From JAYPEY01 sp047618185 (lineage in GTDB: Bacteria > Verrucomicrobiota > Verrucomicrobiia > Limisphaerales > JAYPEY01), in assembly GCA_047618185.1 (NCBI GenBank), contig JBLHKZ010000042.1, positions 1 through 28,279 of the forward strand: a stretch of 28,279 nucleotides of DNA, given 5' to 3'. Both the position numbers and the translations under genes were made by a program. Positions within the stretch are counted from its first letter, which is position 1; each line of letters opens with the position of its first letter. The notes under the pieces are model-generated. The model ran no database searches. It had not been told where the DNA came from and saw only the letters and a list, made by a program, of their open reading frames with translations. Positions 1-7,854 of this stretch are shown here, in pieces.

Positions 1-554
1 AGCGCATGGAAAACGACGCTGCGGCATTGCGCGATTTTGAGCCCGAAGCGATGAAGCGACTGATCTTTCGCAGCGCCGAGTTGCACATGAATCACATCGC
101 CAATTCCGGCGATCCGTTCGAATTTGGATCGGCCCGGCCGCTCGACTTCGGCCACTGGTCCGCACATAAGCTCGAGCAGCTTTCCGAATTCAAGATTCGC
201 CACGGCGAGGCGGTCGCCGTCGGCATCGCGCTGGACATGATCTACGCGCGCAAGATGGATTTCATCGACGCCGATTCCACCGAACGCGTGCTCAGCCTGT
301 TGGAGAAAATGGGATTTGCGCTCTACGCCAACGAGCTGCTTCACGCCGACTCCGATGGCAATTTGATGGTCATTCACGGCCTGGAGGAATTTCGCGAACA
401 CCTCGGCGGCGAATTGACCATCACCCTGCTCAAAGGGATTGGCGAAGGCTTCGAAGTGCACGAGGTCAATCTGCCCCGCGTCATTGAATCGATTTACGAA
501 CTCAAGGAACGCCATGAGGCGCGCGGCCGGAAGGTCGTGCAGGCGTTCGGGTGA
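1..554 (+). CDS. eboD: EboD-like sugar-phosphate cyclase (3-dehydroquinate synthase superfamily), C-terminal part
   Basis: Partial gene: the frame is open to the first base of the window, so the N-terminal NAD-binding half is missing and the ATG at 6 is probably internal. About 183 codons remain. The segment DFGHWSAHKLE followed by RHGEAVAVGIALD matches the metal-binding region of dehydroquinate-synthase-like cyclases, where conserved histidines hold Zn or Co. The FGHW variant, instead of the FGHT of housekeeping AroB, is what I associate with the EboD branch. Known family members cyclise a sugar phosphate with NAD+ as a catalytic cofactor; the true EboD substrate is not established. Only 9 nt separate it from the next gene, a phosphodiesterase-fold gene, which is the partner expected in ebo clusters. 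The fold assignment is firm. The EboD assignment rests on motif flavour plus neighbour. An AroB paralogue or another sugar-phosphate cyclase is the alternative. Confidence 0.75.
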   Translation, partial: RMENDAAALRDFEPEAMKRLIFRSAELHMNHIANSGDPFEFGSARPLDFGHWSAHKLEQLSEFKIRHGEAVAVGIALDMIYARKMDFIDADSTERVLSLLEKMGFALYANELLHADSDGNLMVIHGLEEFREHLGGELTITLLKGIGEGFEVHEVNLPRVIESIYELKERHEARGRKVVQAFG

Positions 555-563
555 ACTGCCCGC

Positions 564-1964
564 ATGAACCGCACCGTCGTCATTAACGTCGTCGGGCTCA
601 CCGATTCTCTGATCGGCGAACATACCCCACGCATAGCCCAATTCGCGGAAGCCGGATCGCGCGCCCGCATCGCGCCCGCTTTCCCCGCCGTCACCTGCAC
701 CGCGCAATCGGATTACCTCACCGGCAAGACCGCCACCGATCACGGGATTGTCGCCAACGGCTGGTACAGCCGAGAACTGGCGGAGACGCACTTCTGGAAG
801 CAGCCGGATCAGATCGTCCAAGCGCCTAAAATCTGGGACGCGCTCAAGCGGGAGAATTCCGACTTCACCTGCGCCAAGCTTTTTTGGTGGCACAACATGT
901 ATTCCAAGGTCGACTGGTCGATCACGCCGCGGCCGATGTATCCCGCCGACGGCAGTAAGCATTTTGATATCTATTCCTGGCCCTACTCCATTCGTGAAGA
1001 GATCAAGCGCGACTTGGGCAAATTTCCCTTTGCCGGTTTCTGGGGCCCGGCCGCCGGCGTCGACTCGCCACAGGGCAAGGCCGATTGCGTGTCCCAATGG
1101 ATCGCCAATTCCGCCAAATGGATTGAAGAGCGCCACCAACCCACGCTCAGTCTCGTCTACCTGCCCCACCTCGACTACAATCTCCAACGCCTCGGCCCCA
1201 AGAATCCAGCGATCTCCCGCGACCTCGGGGAAATCGACGCCATCGTCGGTAATCTCATCGATTTCTTCGGCAAACGTTCGGTGAACGTGGTCCTGCTTTC
1301 CGAGTACGGCATCACTCCCGTCGACACTCCGATCCACCTCAATCGCATCTTCCGCGACAAGGGCTGGCTCTCGGTCAAAGAGGAACTCGGTCGAGAACTC
1401 CTCGACTTCGGCGCCTGCAAGGCCTTTGCCGTCGCCGATCATCAGATCGCACACGTCTACGTCAACGATCCACTCGTTGAGGAAAACGTCCGTGCCTTGC
1501 TGGAAGACACGCCCGGAATCGATCGCATCCTCGGCCCCGAGGAAAAGCGCGCGGCAGGAATCGACCACGAGCGCGCCGGCGATCTGATCGCAGTCTCGAA
1601 GGAAAATGCCTGGTTCACCTATTACTACTGGCAGGACGACAAGCGCGCGCCGGATTTCGCGCGTTGCGTGGATATCCATCGCAAGCCCGGCTACGATCCC
1701 GTCGAGCTGTTCCTCGATCCCAAACGCCCGCTCGTCAAAGGACAGATCGCCTGGCGGTTGATGAAGAAAAAGATCGGGATGCGAATGCTGATGGACGTCA
1801 TCCCGCTCGACGCGACGCTCGTCAAAGGCTCGCATGGAGCCCACCCCGCCAACGCCGAGGATTATCCCGTGATCATCGCGCAGGACAAGAAGCTGCTCTC
1901 CGGCGCCGAGCTGCGATCGCAGGACGTGTTTGGGATTCTGAAACGGGCCGTCAGCCCGTCATAG
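564..1964 (+). CDS. Alkaline phosphatase superfamily protein (NPP-like; EboF-type)
   Basis: 466 residues with no signal peptide, so probably cytoplasmic. The nucleotide pyrophosphatase/phosphodiesterase fold shows in the nucleophile-like Thr44 in PAVTCTAQSDYLTGK followed by TDHGIVANGWY, in LPHLDYNLQRLGP (Asp204) and in GSHGAHP (His424) near the C terminus. Family members hydrolyse phosphodiesters or phosphomonoesters with two metal ions. Several usual ligand positions differ: the N-terminal DG is VVG, the usual SDHG is SEYG (Glu247-Tyr248), and the His four residues after Asp204 is Gln. This may be a subfamily trait or a loss of one metal site. It starts 9 nt after the cyclase gene, so the two are probably co-transcribed. 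A nucleotide pyrophosphatase-like gene is a standard ebo-cluster member. Fold confident; activity and substrate unknown. Confidence 0.8.
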   Translation: MNRTVVINVVGLTDSLIGEHTPRIAQFAEAGSRARIAPAFPAVTCTAQSDYLTGKTATDHGIVANGWYSRELAETHFWKQPDQIVQAPKIWDALKRENSDFTCAKLFWWHNMYSKVDWSITPRPMYPADGSKHFDIYSWPYSIREEIKRDLGKFPFAGFWGPAAGVDSPQGKADCVSQWIANSAKWIEERHQPTLSLVYLPHLDYNLQRLGPKNPAISRDLGEIDAIVGNLIDFFGKRSVNVVLLSEYGITPVDTPIHLNRIFRDKGWLSVKEELGRELLDFGACKAFAVADHQIAHVYVNDPLVEENVRALLEDTPGIDRILGPEEKRAAGIDHERAGDLIAVSKENAWFTYYYWQDDKRAPDFARCVDIHRKPGYDPVELFLDPKRPLVKGQIAWRLMKKKIGMRMLMDVIPLDATLVKGSHGAHPANAEDYPVIIAQDKKLLSGAELRSQDVFGILKRAVSPS

Positions 1965-1966
1965 CA

Positions 1967-2022
1967 GGACACCGAGGACGGCGTCCGTCTCACACCGGAG
2001 AGGGACGCCGTCCTCGGTGTCC
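1967..2022. repeat. Long intergenic palindrome (REP-like hairpin)
   Basis: Bases 1967-1986 are the exact reverse complement of 2003-2022 (20 bp). After one mismatch, four further pairs (1988-1991 with 1998-2001) leave a 6-base loop. It lies 2 nt after the stop of the phosphodiesterase-like gene, so it could stop transcription or protect an mRNA 3' end, but no T-run follows. A diverged relative lies near 5792-5842, which points to a dispersed palindromic repeat rather than a dedicated terminator. Confidence 0.85.
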
Positions 2023-2080
2023 CATTCCTTCCCCCCGAATCTGATTGAAAATTCTCCGCCCGGCGCGAATCGTCCTATCC

Positions 2081-2548
2081 ATGTCTGAGAAATCGAAAGG
2101 CGGAGTTCGTTACGCGCACACCAACCTCGTCGCCAACGATTGGAGAAAAATGGTGGCCTTTTATCGCGACGTGTTCGACTGCGAACCCGTCGGCGCGGAG
2201 CGCGATCATCACGGCCCCCACGTCGAAGCATTGACAGGGCTCAAAGACGTGCGAGCCACCGGCGTTCATCTGCGTCTGCCTGGCTTCGGCGAGAATGGCC
2301 CCACGTTGGAAGTTTTCGAATACTCCAAGAAGGAGCCCCAACACCGCAAGGCCGCCAACACTTCCGGATTTGCGCACATTGCCTTTCAGGTCGATGACGT
2401 CGAAAAGAAACGCGAGGAAGTTCTGGCTCAAGGCGGCGGCGACTTCGGCCAAATCCAAACCATTGACATCCCCGGCGCGGGCCGCCTGACGCTCGACTAC
2501 CTCACCGACCCCGAGGGCAACATTATCGAGCTACAACGCTGGCACTGA
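2081..2548 (+). CDS. VOC (glyoxalase/bleomycin-resistance) superfamily protein
   Basis: 155 residues from the ATG at 2081. A TTG at 2045 would add 12 residues with no family character, so the ATG is preferred. The two half-domains carry the expected metal-ligand positions: His in RYAHTNLVANDW, Glu in TLEVFEY, His in FAHIAFQVDD and Glu in NIIELQRWH. The pattern FYRDVFDCEP then LTDPEGNIIEL is typical of lactoylglutathione-lyase-like or dioxygenase-like VOC proteins, which use a divalent metal. No substrate can be assigned. It is cytoplasmic, lies downstream of the palindrome at 1967-2022 and is followed after 4 nt by a small membrane protein gene, so those two are likely co-transcribed. Confidence 0.88.
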   Translation: MSEKSKGGVRYAHTNLVANDWRKMVAFYRDVFDCEPVGAERDHHGPHVEALTGLKDVRATGVHLRLPGFGENGPTLEVFEYSKKEPQHRKAANTSGFAHIAFQVDDVEKKREEVLAQGGGDFGQIQTIDIPGAGRLTLDYLTDPEGNIIELQRWH

Positions 2549-2552
2549 TCCC

Positions 2553-2936
2553 ATGGCTTCAGAAAGCAAACCCAAAAGCCGTGCGGCGCTCTTCCTTGCC
2601 CGCCATTCCCATTGGCTCGCCACTTTCGCGCTGGTCTTGATCTGTTTCGGCTTCAACTCCGTTCTCAATGTTGCAGATCAAATTGCCGTCAATTTCGGCG
2701 CCAAAGAGACGATGCCCGTCCTGGCCAGGCTCACCCTCGAAAGCATCAGAGTCCTGCCCGTCGTGGGACTGGCGGGGATACTCTGTTCCGGCTACCTCGC
2801 GGTCCGCAAAGCGCCTCCGCACAAATTAGTGACAATCTACCAACTGTCTTGCCTTGCGTTCATCGTGATCATGGCTGCGTTGGTGGTTCTTGTGTTGTTC
2901 AATCTGTCCTCCCCATCGGGTCGCCTGAGCGCCTAA
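2553..2936 (+). CDS. Small three-helix membrane protein, unknown function
   Basis: 127 residues and not a family I recognise. The N terminus is basic (SKPKSRAALFLARHSH), followed by three hydrophobic stretches at about residues 22-42, 66-84 and 97-114, each long enough to cross the membrane. The basic segment VRKAPPHK between helices 2 and 3 suggests a cytoplasmic loop. No enzymatic motif is visible. The ATG at 2553 lies 4 nt after the VOC gene stop, so translation is probably coupled or the genes share an mRNA. The short gap and coherent hydrophobic pattern support a real gene. Confidence 0.65.
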   Translation: MASESKPKSRAALFLARHSHWLATFALVLICFGFNSVLNVADQIAVNFGAKETMPVLARLTLESIRVLPVVGLAGILCSGYLAVRKAPPHKLVTIYQLSCLAFIVIMAALVVLVLFNLSSPSGRLSA

Positions 2937-3003
2937 ATCGATACTCCTCCTGCCAATAAAACTCGGGTTCCTCAATCCTCAGAATACACTTCGAGCCGCG
3001 CTG

Positions 3004-3381
3004 ATGTTCGTCCTTCTCGCTGCCGCGATTCCGCCTGTTTCAGCTCAAACAAAACGCAAAGAGCCGGAGCCCAATCCGCTGGCGCCCATTCTGAAGCCTG
3101 CCGTTGAATCTTCCGTAGCAGCGCTTCTCACCGACTATCGCGCCAAACGGCGATACCGAGACGATTCGTTTCCGATGAAGCCGGCGGCTTTCGATGCCTC
3201 CCGCAAAGACCTGACGTCAAGCCTCACGAAAACGCTCGGCCTCAACGGCTGGCGCGTCGCCGAGTCTGAGCGAAAGGAGAACTCACTCGCTGGCAAGTTT
3301 CAGGACCGGCTGGCCCAAGCCGGATTCGTGACGATCGTGATCGAGTATTTCCGAGAGATGTTTAACGAATCGAAGAACTGA
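3004..3381 (+). CDS. Small exported protein, unknown function
   Basis: 125 residues. From the ATG at 3004 the protein opens with a hydrophobic run MFVLLAAAIPPVSAQ that looks like the core and cleavage region of a signal peptide but lacks the usual basic N-region. The frame stays open upstream and reads NPQNTLRAAL just before this Met, which would supply an Arg, so a non-ATG start a little upstream is possible. The mature part is charged and mostly helical, with no metal, heme or catalytic motif. It ends 12 nt before the convergent carbon-nitrogen hydrolase gene. I do not recognise the family. Confidence 0.55.
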   Translation: MFVLLAAAIPPVSAQTKRKEPEPNPLAPILKPAVESSVAALLTDYRAKRRYRDDSFPMKPAAFDASRKDLTSSLTKTLGLNGWRVAESERKENSLAGKFQDRLAQAGFVTIVIEYFREMFNESKN

Positions 3382-3388
3382 ATCTTCG
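3371..3388. terminator. Possible weak bidirectional hairpin between convergent genes
   Basis: CGAAGA at 3371-3376 pairs with TCTTCG at 3383-3388 around a 6-base loop, spanning the stop of the small exported protein gene and facing the end of the convergent hydrolase gene. The stem is short and no clear T-run follows on either strand, so this is only a candidate. Confidence 0.25.
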
Positions 3389-3393
3389 GAAGC

Positions 3394-4728
3394 TCAGCGC
3401 TCCACAACCCAGGCCGGACGCCCGCGATTAATGCGCGCCTTGAAGTCGCCGAGTCCGTGCCAGTGGCGCCGCTCGTCCAGATCCACCTCGGCGACGATCA
3501 CCTGCCCCCATTCGGTCGCCTGCGTGACCATCTGCCCCTCGTGATCGAAAATGGCCGTCTTGATCCAGTTGGAGTTGTGGTCGGTGTAGGTGCTACTGAC
3601 CAGCCAGACGTGATTCTCCGTCGCGCGCGCGGCGGCCAGCGCCGGGTTGCAACCCCAAACGGGCAAGGCAATCACCTCGGCGCCATTGATCGTCAACTGC
3701 CGGGCAACCTCGGGAAAAAAGGCGTCATAGCAGACCATCATGCCAAGCTTGCCGAAGCGAGTATCGAAGACCGGGTATTCATTGCCGGGTGTCACGCCCC
3801 CATCGGCCTCGCCGCGCGGGAGGCAGGTCTTGCGATATTTTCCCTGCACCTTGCCGTCCGGTCCGATCAGCACAGCGACGTTGTAGATCAGGTGGTCCGC
3901 CTTCTCCAGCAAGCCGACGACAATGTAGAAATCGTGTTTCTTCGCCAGCTTGCCGAAATACTCGGTTGATGGGCCGGGAATCGGTTCCGCCGCGTCTGCG
4001 TATTTCAGGCCATTTCCGTAGATCGTGATCGACTCGCCCAGCACCACCAGATCCGCGTTCTTTTTCGCCGCTTCTTCGATGAATGGCGCGTAGCTCCTGC
4101 AATTGTCCATCGGGGTCTTCCCCTCCGTGCGCGGTTTGTGATGCACCGATGCCAGCCGCACTTTTCGTCCCTTCGGCGCCTCGACCTGTTTCAATGAGAC
4201 GTCATTCCAACGCACGCTGCTGTGCGGCGGCGCCCAACGAAACACCAATTCCACCATCGCCTTCGTCGCCTTCGTGGGCGCCTTGTAGGTGTCCGAAACC
4301 TCCGTCCAACCATTCACGTCCGTTCCCTTGTCCATCGGGAAATCCGGTCGATGCGTCGAAACTCCCGCGCGAAAATATTTCGGATTGGTGAAATTGTCGT
4401 TGGGAACCAATCGCCCCTTGTCGTCCTGCCAGGTCACCTTGACCTCCGTGCTGCGCCTGACCACCGGCACGTTCTTCACCTTGCGCAATGTATGAAACCG
4501 ATAGTGTTTTCCGCCATCGATCGCGTAGGTCTTTTTCCAAATACCCTGTAGCCCCTCACGCGAGTCCATCTTCGTGACCAGACTGGCCGCGCCGCGCGGA
4601 CCATCGCGCTTAATCGTGTCAAATTTCGGTCGAATCTCTTCGCGCGGAGCGCCTGCAACCCAACCCTCGGACGCGGCGCAGGTGATCGGAAGGAGACAAA
4701 GGAGGATCTGAAAGCGAATCGTTTTCAT
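3394..4728 (-). CDS. Exported carbon-nitrogen hydrolase (nitrilase superfamily) with N-terminal beta domain
   Basis: 444 residues from the ATG at 4728, chosen because a clean signal peptide begins there (MKTIRFQILLCLLPITCAAS); a TTG at 4767 would only add non-family residues. Residues about 20-190 form a Trp-rich, beta-looking region resembling a carbohydrate-binding or jelly-roll module. Residues about 195-444 are the nitrilase domain with the Glu-Lys-Cys triad: Glu232 in LVVLGESITIYG, Lys300 in KYRKTCLP and Cys333 in MMVCYDAFFPEVA. The family hydrolyses nitriles, amides or N-carbamoyl groups; the substrate here is unknown. Predicted export is notable because most family members are cytoplasmic. 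It lies 35 nt after the oxidoreductase gene on the same strand, so the two probably form one transcript. Confidence 0.85.
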   Translation of the reverse strand: MKTIRFQILLCLLPITCAASEGWVAGAPREEIRPKFDTIKRDGPRGAASLVTKMDSREGLQGIWKKTYAIDGGKHYRFHTLRKVKNVPVVRRSTEVKVTWQDDKGRLVPNDNFTNPKYFRAGVSTHRPDFPMDKGTDVNGWTEVSDTYKAPTKATKAMVELVFRWAPPHSSVRWNDVSLKQVEAPKGRKVRLASVHHKPRTEGKTPMDNCRSYAPFIEEAAKKNADLVVLGESITIYGNGLKYADAAEPIPGPSTEYFGKLAKKHDFYIVVGLLEKADHLIYNVAVLIGPDGKVQGKYRKTCLPRGEADGGVTPGNEYPVFDTRFGKLGMMVCYDAFFPEVARQLTINGAEVIALPVWGCNPALAAARATENHVWLVSSTYTDHNSNWIKTAIFDHEGQMVTQATEWGQVIVAEVDLDERRHWHGLGDFKARINRGRPAWVVER

Positions 4729-4763
4729 GGTGTCGGCGAAACTATCCCCCGCCATCAGCTGAA

Positions 4764-5747
4764 TCAAGCGTTACCCAACCCGTCAACCGGAAGCCCAACC
4801 TGTCTGCGCAGTTCATCCAGCGCGCGCATATTGCCCAGCGTGTCCGCCTTCGTCGTCCAGGACTCGACGCCATTTTGCACGACATCCGCGAAAGCCTCCG
4901 CTTCCAGCGTGTAAAGCGGCTTGTCCTGCTTCGCTTCGACGACCGTGGTTTCCTCGCCCACGGTCAGCTCGAATGTCTCGTTATCAAACCAGGGTTGGTC
5001 GGCCATGATCCGGCCCTTCGTGCCGGCGATGAAAACCTTGCGATCCGACATGACCGTCATGCCCGCCGTGAAGGTCGCGAGTATGTTGTCGCCAAATTTG
5101 AACAAGCCCGCCGCGTAGTCGTCCACGCCATGCTCGTGCATGTGAGCCACCGCATGAATCTCCGTCGGCTCCGAGCCTGCCACCGCGCGACAGAAATTCA
5201 CTGAGTAGGCGCCGATGTCCATGAAAGAGCCGCCCCCCCATTCCGCGTGGTAACGCGCGTCCGCCTTATCCGCCTCGCGGGCGAAAGTGAAATTCGACCG
5301 GATCAATCGCACATCGCCGATGACTCCGCTGCGGACGGTTTCCAGAATCTTCTTCACCACCGGCCGCAGGCGATACATGAACGCCTCGACCAGAACCTTG
5401 CCGCTTTCCTCCGCGACTCGAAACATCTCCTCGGCCTCCGCGGCATTGAGCGCGATGGGCTTCTCGCAAAGCACGTGCTTGCCCGCGCGCAAAGCCTTGA
5501 TCGTCCACTCCTTGTGCAGGTGATTCGGGGGAGAATTGTAAACCGCCTCCACGTCGGGATCCGCGAGAACCTCGTCGTAGCTGCCGTAGCCCTTGCCGCC
5601 ATGTTTTGCCGCAAAATTTTCCGCGTTCTCCTTGGACCTCGATCCCGTCGCGACCAGAATGCCGCGGTTAGTCGACTCCAGGTCGGTTGCAAATTTTCCG
5701 GCGATGACGCCGGTCGCCAAAATGCCCCATTTCAGTGGTTCGCTCAT
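4764..5747 (-). CDS. Gfo/Idh/MocA family NAD(P)-dependent oxidoreductase
   Basis: 327 residues, the usual family length. The N-terminal Rossmann fold begins KWGILATGVIAGKFA, a variant of the GxGxxG loop. The signature EKPIALNAAEAEEMF contains the family's conserved Lys (Lys96), followed by EAFMYRLRP. The C-terminal alpha/beta domain contains GGGSFMDIGAYSVNF, the usual substrate-side segment. Members oxidise or reduce sugar, inositol or dihydrodiol hydroxyl groups, and the overall look resembles the xylose-dehydrogenase and anhydrofructose-reductase branch. No signal peptide, so cytoplasmic. The ATG at 5747 sits 8 nt downstream of a leader repeat shared with the beta-lactamase-fold gene. Confidence 0.92.
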   Translation of the reverse strand: MSEPLKWGILATGVIAGKFATDLESTNRGILVATGSRSKENAENFAAKHGGKGYGSYDEVLADPDVEAVYNSPPNHLHKEWTIKALRAGKHVLCEKPIALNAAEAEEMFRVAEESGKVLVEAFMYRLRPVVKKILETVRSGVIGDVRLIRSNFTFAREADKADARYHAEWGGGSFMDIGAYSVNFCRAVAGSEPTEIHAVAHMHEHGVDDYAAGLFKFGDNILATFTAGMTVMSDRKVFIAGTKGRIMADQPWFDNETFELTVGEETTVVEAKQDKPLYTLEAEAFADVVQNGVESWTTKADTLGNMRALDELRRQVGLPVDGLGNA

Positions 5748-5755
5748 GCGGATGG

Positions 5756-5792
5756 TTTAGCCGCAAAGAGGCGCAAAAAACACAAAAAAGGA
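5756..5792 (-). repeat. Shared leader repeat, copy 1
   Basis: About 37 bp ending 8 nt before the ATG of the Gfo/Idh/MocA gene. On the coding strand it is a T-rich run followed by TTTGCGGCTAAA. It matches copy 2 at 7855-7892 except for one extra base there. It resembles the low-complexity AAGAGG/CACAAAAA-type repeats scattered in some bacterial genomes, but its identical placement before two start codons is unusual. Confidence 0.85.
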
Positions 5793-5842
5793 GACGGACG
5801 CCGCCTCAAGTCCCGCGACCGCAGCGATCCTCAGTGTCCCAT
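5792..5842. repeat. Diverged relative of the 1967-2022 palindrome
   Basis: The ends of this segment, GAGACGGACGCCG and TCCTCAGTGTCCC, match the reverse complement of the left half of the palindrome at 1967-1991, with about 24 unrelated bases between them. It directly abuts leader repeat copy 1. It looks like a decayed or interrupted copy of the same dispersed element. Confidence 0.5.
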
Positions 5843-5903
5843 TTCACTTTTGGAAACCGCGCTACCAGTTTAATGAGAAGCGCCCAACACGAAGCCGCCG
5901 CAA

Positions 5904-7847
5904 CTACTTGATCTTTTGAACCTCGAATTCCTGTCCGCCCTGTTTGTGCTTTGCCTTGGTGACCTTTCCGTTTTCGTCCTTCAGGAACGTCACCTCAGCG
6001 TCGACGATCTTCCAGAAGAAGGTCTCTTTCGTGCGGGGGAAAATCTCACTCGGAGGCTGACCGGTCAGTTGCGCGACCAGTTGATCGCCCTTCACCGTCA
6101 CCACCATCTTCGCCGAAATGTAATCGTAGACGCCCGCATAACTCTCCAACGTCTTCGCGTCGACCTTCACTGTCTTGGCCTCCTTGAGACGTGGAACCTT
6201 GATTTGCTGCCCGCCCTGAAAATGTATTCCGTGCGTAACCTTCCCCTCTTTGTCCCGCTCAAACCGCACGCGCGCCTCAACCACTTTCCAGAAGAACTCG
6301 TCGCCTCCTTTGGGATAAATGCGATGATTTGGCTGCCCCGTGATCTGGCCAAATAACCTGCCGCCCTCGCGGGTCACCACCATGATGGGGCCTCCATAAT
6401 TGTAGCTGCCCACGTAGTCGTCCAATTTACCTGCATCCACCGACGCCTCCGCCTGCATAGGCTCGCGCGGTTTCATCTCGCGCCACAGGTAAAGTTCGGC
6501 CAGCCGGCGGGCGACGCCGGCAGGCGCCATCGCTGGCACGGGCGGGGACGCGTTGTGCAACACGGCAATAGTCAGCTTCTGTTCTGGAAACCTCGTGATA
6601 TGACTGAGAAATCCGTTCAATCCGCCGCCGTGCCCAATCGACTTCAGTCCGCGCTGAGAGGTCAAAGCCCAGCCGTAGCCATAGCCGCTCTCCGAACCGC
6701 CCTGCTTGCCGTCGTATTCGGCCGCTGTAAATGCGGCCTTCAGCGAAGCCTGACTCAAGACCTTTCCGCCAAAGATCCCCTCGTTCCAGCGATGCAAGTC
6801 CACCACCGTCGAATAGAGATTTCCGGCCGCGCCCGCGCGTGACATATCCCAGTTCAACGCCCTCTCCACTTCATCGCCCGCCGCCGAATAACCCAGCGCC
6901 TCATTCTTCAATTCCTTCTCCGAATCATGGACGCCCGTGTCATTCATCTTCAGCGGGACGAAGAACTCCTTCTTCAAGAACTCACCGAACGGGACGCCCG
7001 AAACCTTCTCAACGATGGCGCCCAGCAGGAAATATCCAGAGTTGTTGTAGCTCCACTTCCTGCCCGGATCGAAATCGAACGGATCGTTCTTGAAGGAATC
7101 GACCATGTCGTTGGACTTGATGCGCGTGTTGACCGTCGCGAAGAAGTCCGGCTTCGACGTGAAGCTCTTGATTCCGGAGGTGTGCGTCAGCAGGTGATGC
7201 ACGGTCACTTCATCGCCGCGCGGGTAGTCGGGAAAAAATTTCGTAAGCTTGTCCTTCACGGACAGCTTGCCTTGTTCCTGTAATTTCAGAATGGCCGCCG
7301 CCGCAAACTGTTTGGTCACCGATCCGATTCGGAATTTCGTTTTCAGCGTCACGGGAACCTTATTCTCTACATCCGCCTGCCCCGCCGCCTTTCGTAATAG
7401 AATCTTCCCGTTGCGCGAAACCAGCACGGCCAAACCAGGCGAGTCTGAAAGCCCCACATCCTTCAACTGAGCTTCAAGAATCGCTTCCGGCTGCGGCATG
7501 GGAACCGACGGATCGGCCCCCTTTGCCTTCAGCAACTCAACCGCCTGCGCGTGTCCACGCACCATCGCCAGGTGCAACGCAGTGCCGCCAAAACTGGTCT
7601 TCGCGTTCACGTCCGCTCCGCCTGCAATCAACTTCTCGATCTTCTCCAGATCGCCCACTGCCGCCGCCTGTTCGAGCGCCGACGGCTCGGCCGCCGCGAC
7701 CAGGGGACCGGAGCTCAGAACCAGCAGGATCAACGCAAACAAAGCTTGTCTGAAAAACGGACCTCGCTTGGCCGCATTGAACGGAGCCTCAACGGCCTTC
7801 GTGATCCGATCGGCCGTTCGATCATTCTGATTCCCTGATTTTCTCAT
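5904..7847 (-). CDS. Exported ankyrin / class C beta-lactamase-fold (serine hydrolase) protein
   Basis: 647 residues from the ATG at 7847; an upstream in-frame start at 7976 would translate the leader repeat and is rejected. A basic N terminus and hydrophobic stretch (QALFALILLVLSSGPLVAAAE) form a signal peptide or anchor. Residues about 60-115 are ankyrin-like (AAAVGDLEKIEKLIAGGADV, then GGTALHLAMVRGH). The serine hydrolase domain carries Ser176-x-x-Lys179 in IGSVTKQF, Tyr267 in WSYNNSG and the HxG motif at His406 in IGHGGGLNGF. The C terminus holds two tandem beta repeats of about 80 residues (LDDYVGSYNYGG and LESYAGVYDYIS, each with an FFWK segment). Members act as peptidases, esterases or peptidoglycan-processing enzymes. 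Substrate unknown; resistance function is not implied. The ankyrin fusion is the odd part. Confidence 0.87.
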   Translation of the reverse strand: MRKSGNQNDRTADRITKAVEAPFNAAKRGPFFRQALFALILLVLSSGPLVAAAEPSALEQAAAVGDLEKIEKLIAGGADVNAKTSFGGTALHLAMVRGHAQAVELLKAKGADPSVPMPQPEAILEAQLKDVGLSDSPGLAVLVSRNGKILLRKAAGQADVENKVPVTLKTKFRIGSVTKQFAAAAILKLQEQGKLSVKDKLTKFFPDYPRGDEVTVHHLLTHTSGIKSFTSKPDFFATVNTRIKSNDMVDSFKNDPFDFDPGRKWSYNNSGYFLLGAIVEKVSGVPFGEFLKKEFFVPLKMNDTGVHDSEKELKNEALGYSAAGDEVERALNWDMSRAGAAGNLYSTVVDLHRWNEGIFGGKVLSQASLKAAFTAAEYDGKQGGSESGYGYGWALTSQRGLKSIGHGGGLNGFLSHITRFPEQKLTIAVLHNASPPVPAMAPAGVARRLAELYLWREMKPREPMQAEASVDAGKLDDYVGSYNYGGPIMVVTREGGRLFGQITGQPNHRIYPKGGDEFFWKVVEARVRFERDKEGKVTHGIHFQGGQQIKVPRLKEAKTVKVDAKTLESYAGVYDYISAKMVVTVKGDQLVAQLTGQPPSEIFPRTKETFFWKIVDAEVTFLKDENGKVTKAKHKQGGQEFEVQKIK

Positions 7848-7854
7848 GAGACGA

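Noticed and set aside
4729..4767. TTG start for the nitrilase-family gene overlapping the upstream stop
   Set aside because: The ATG at 4728 begins a clean signal peptide; the longer form would bury it behind 13 unrelated residues.
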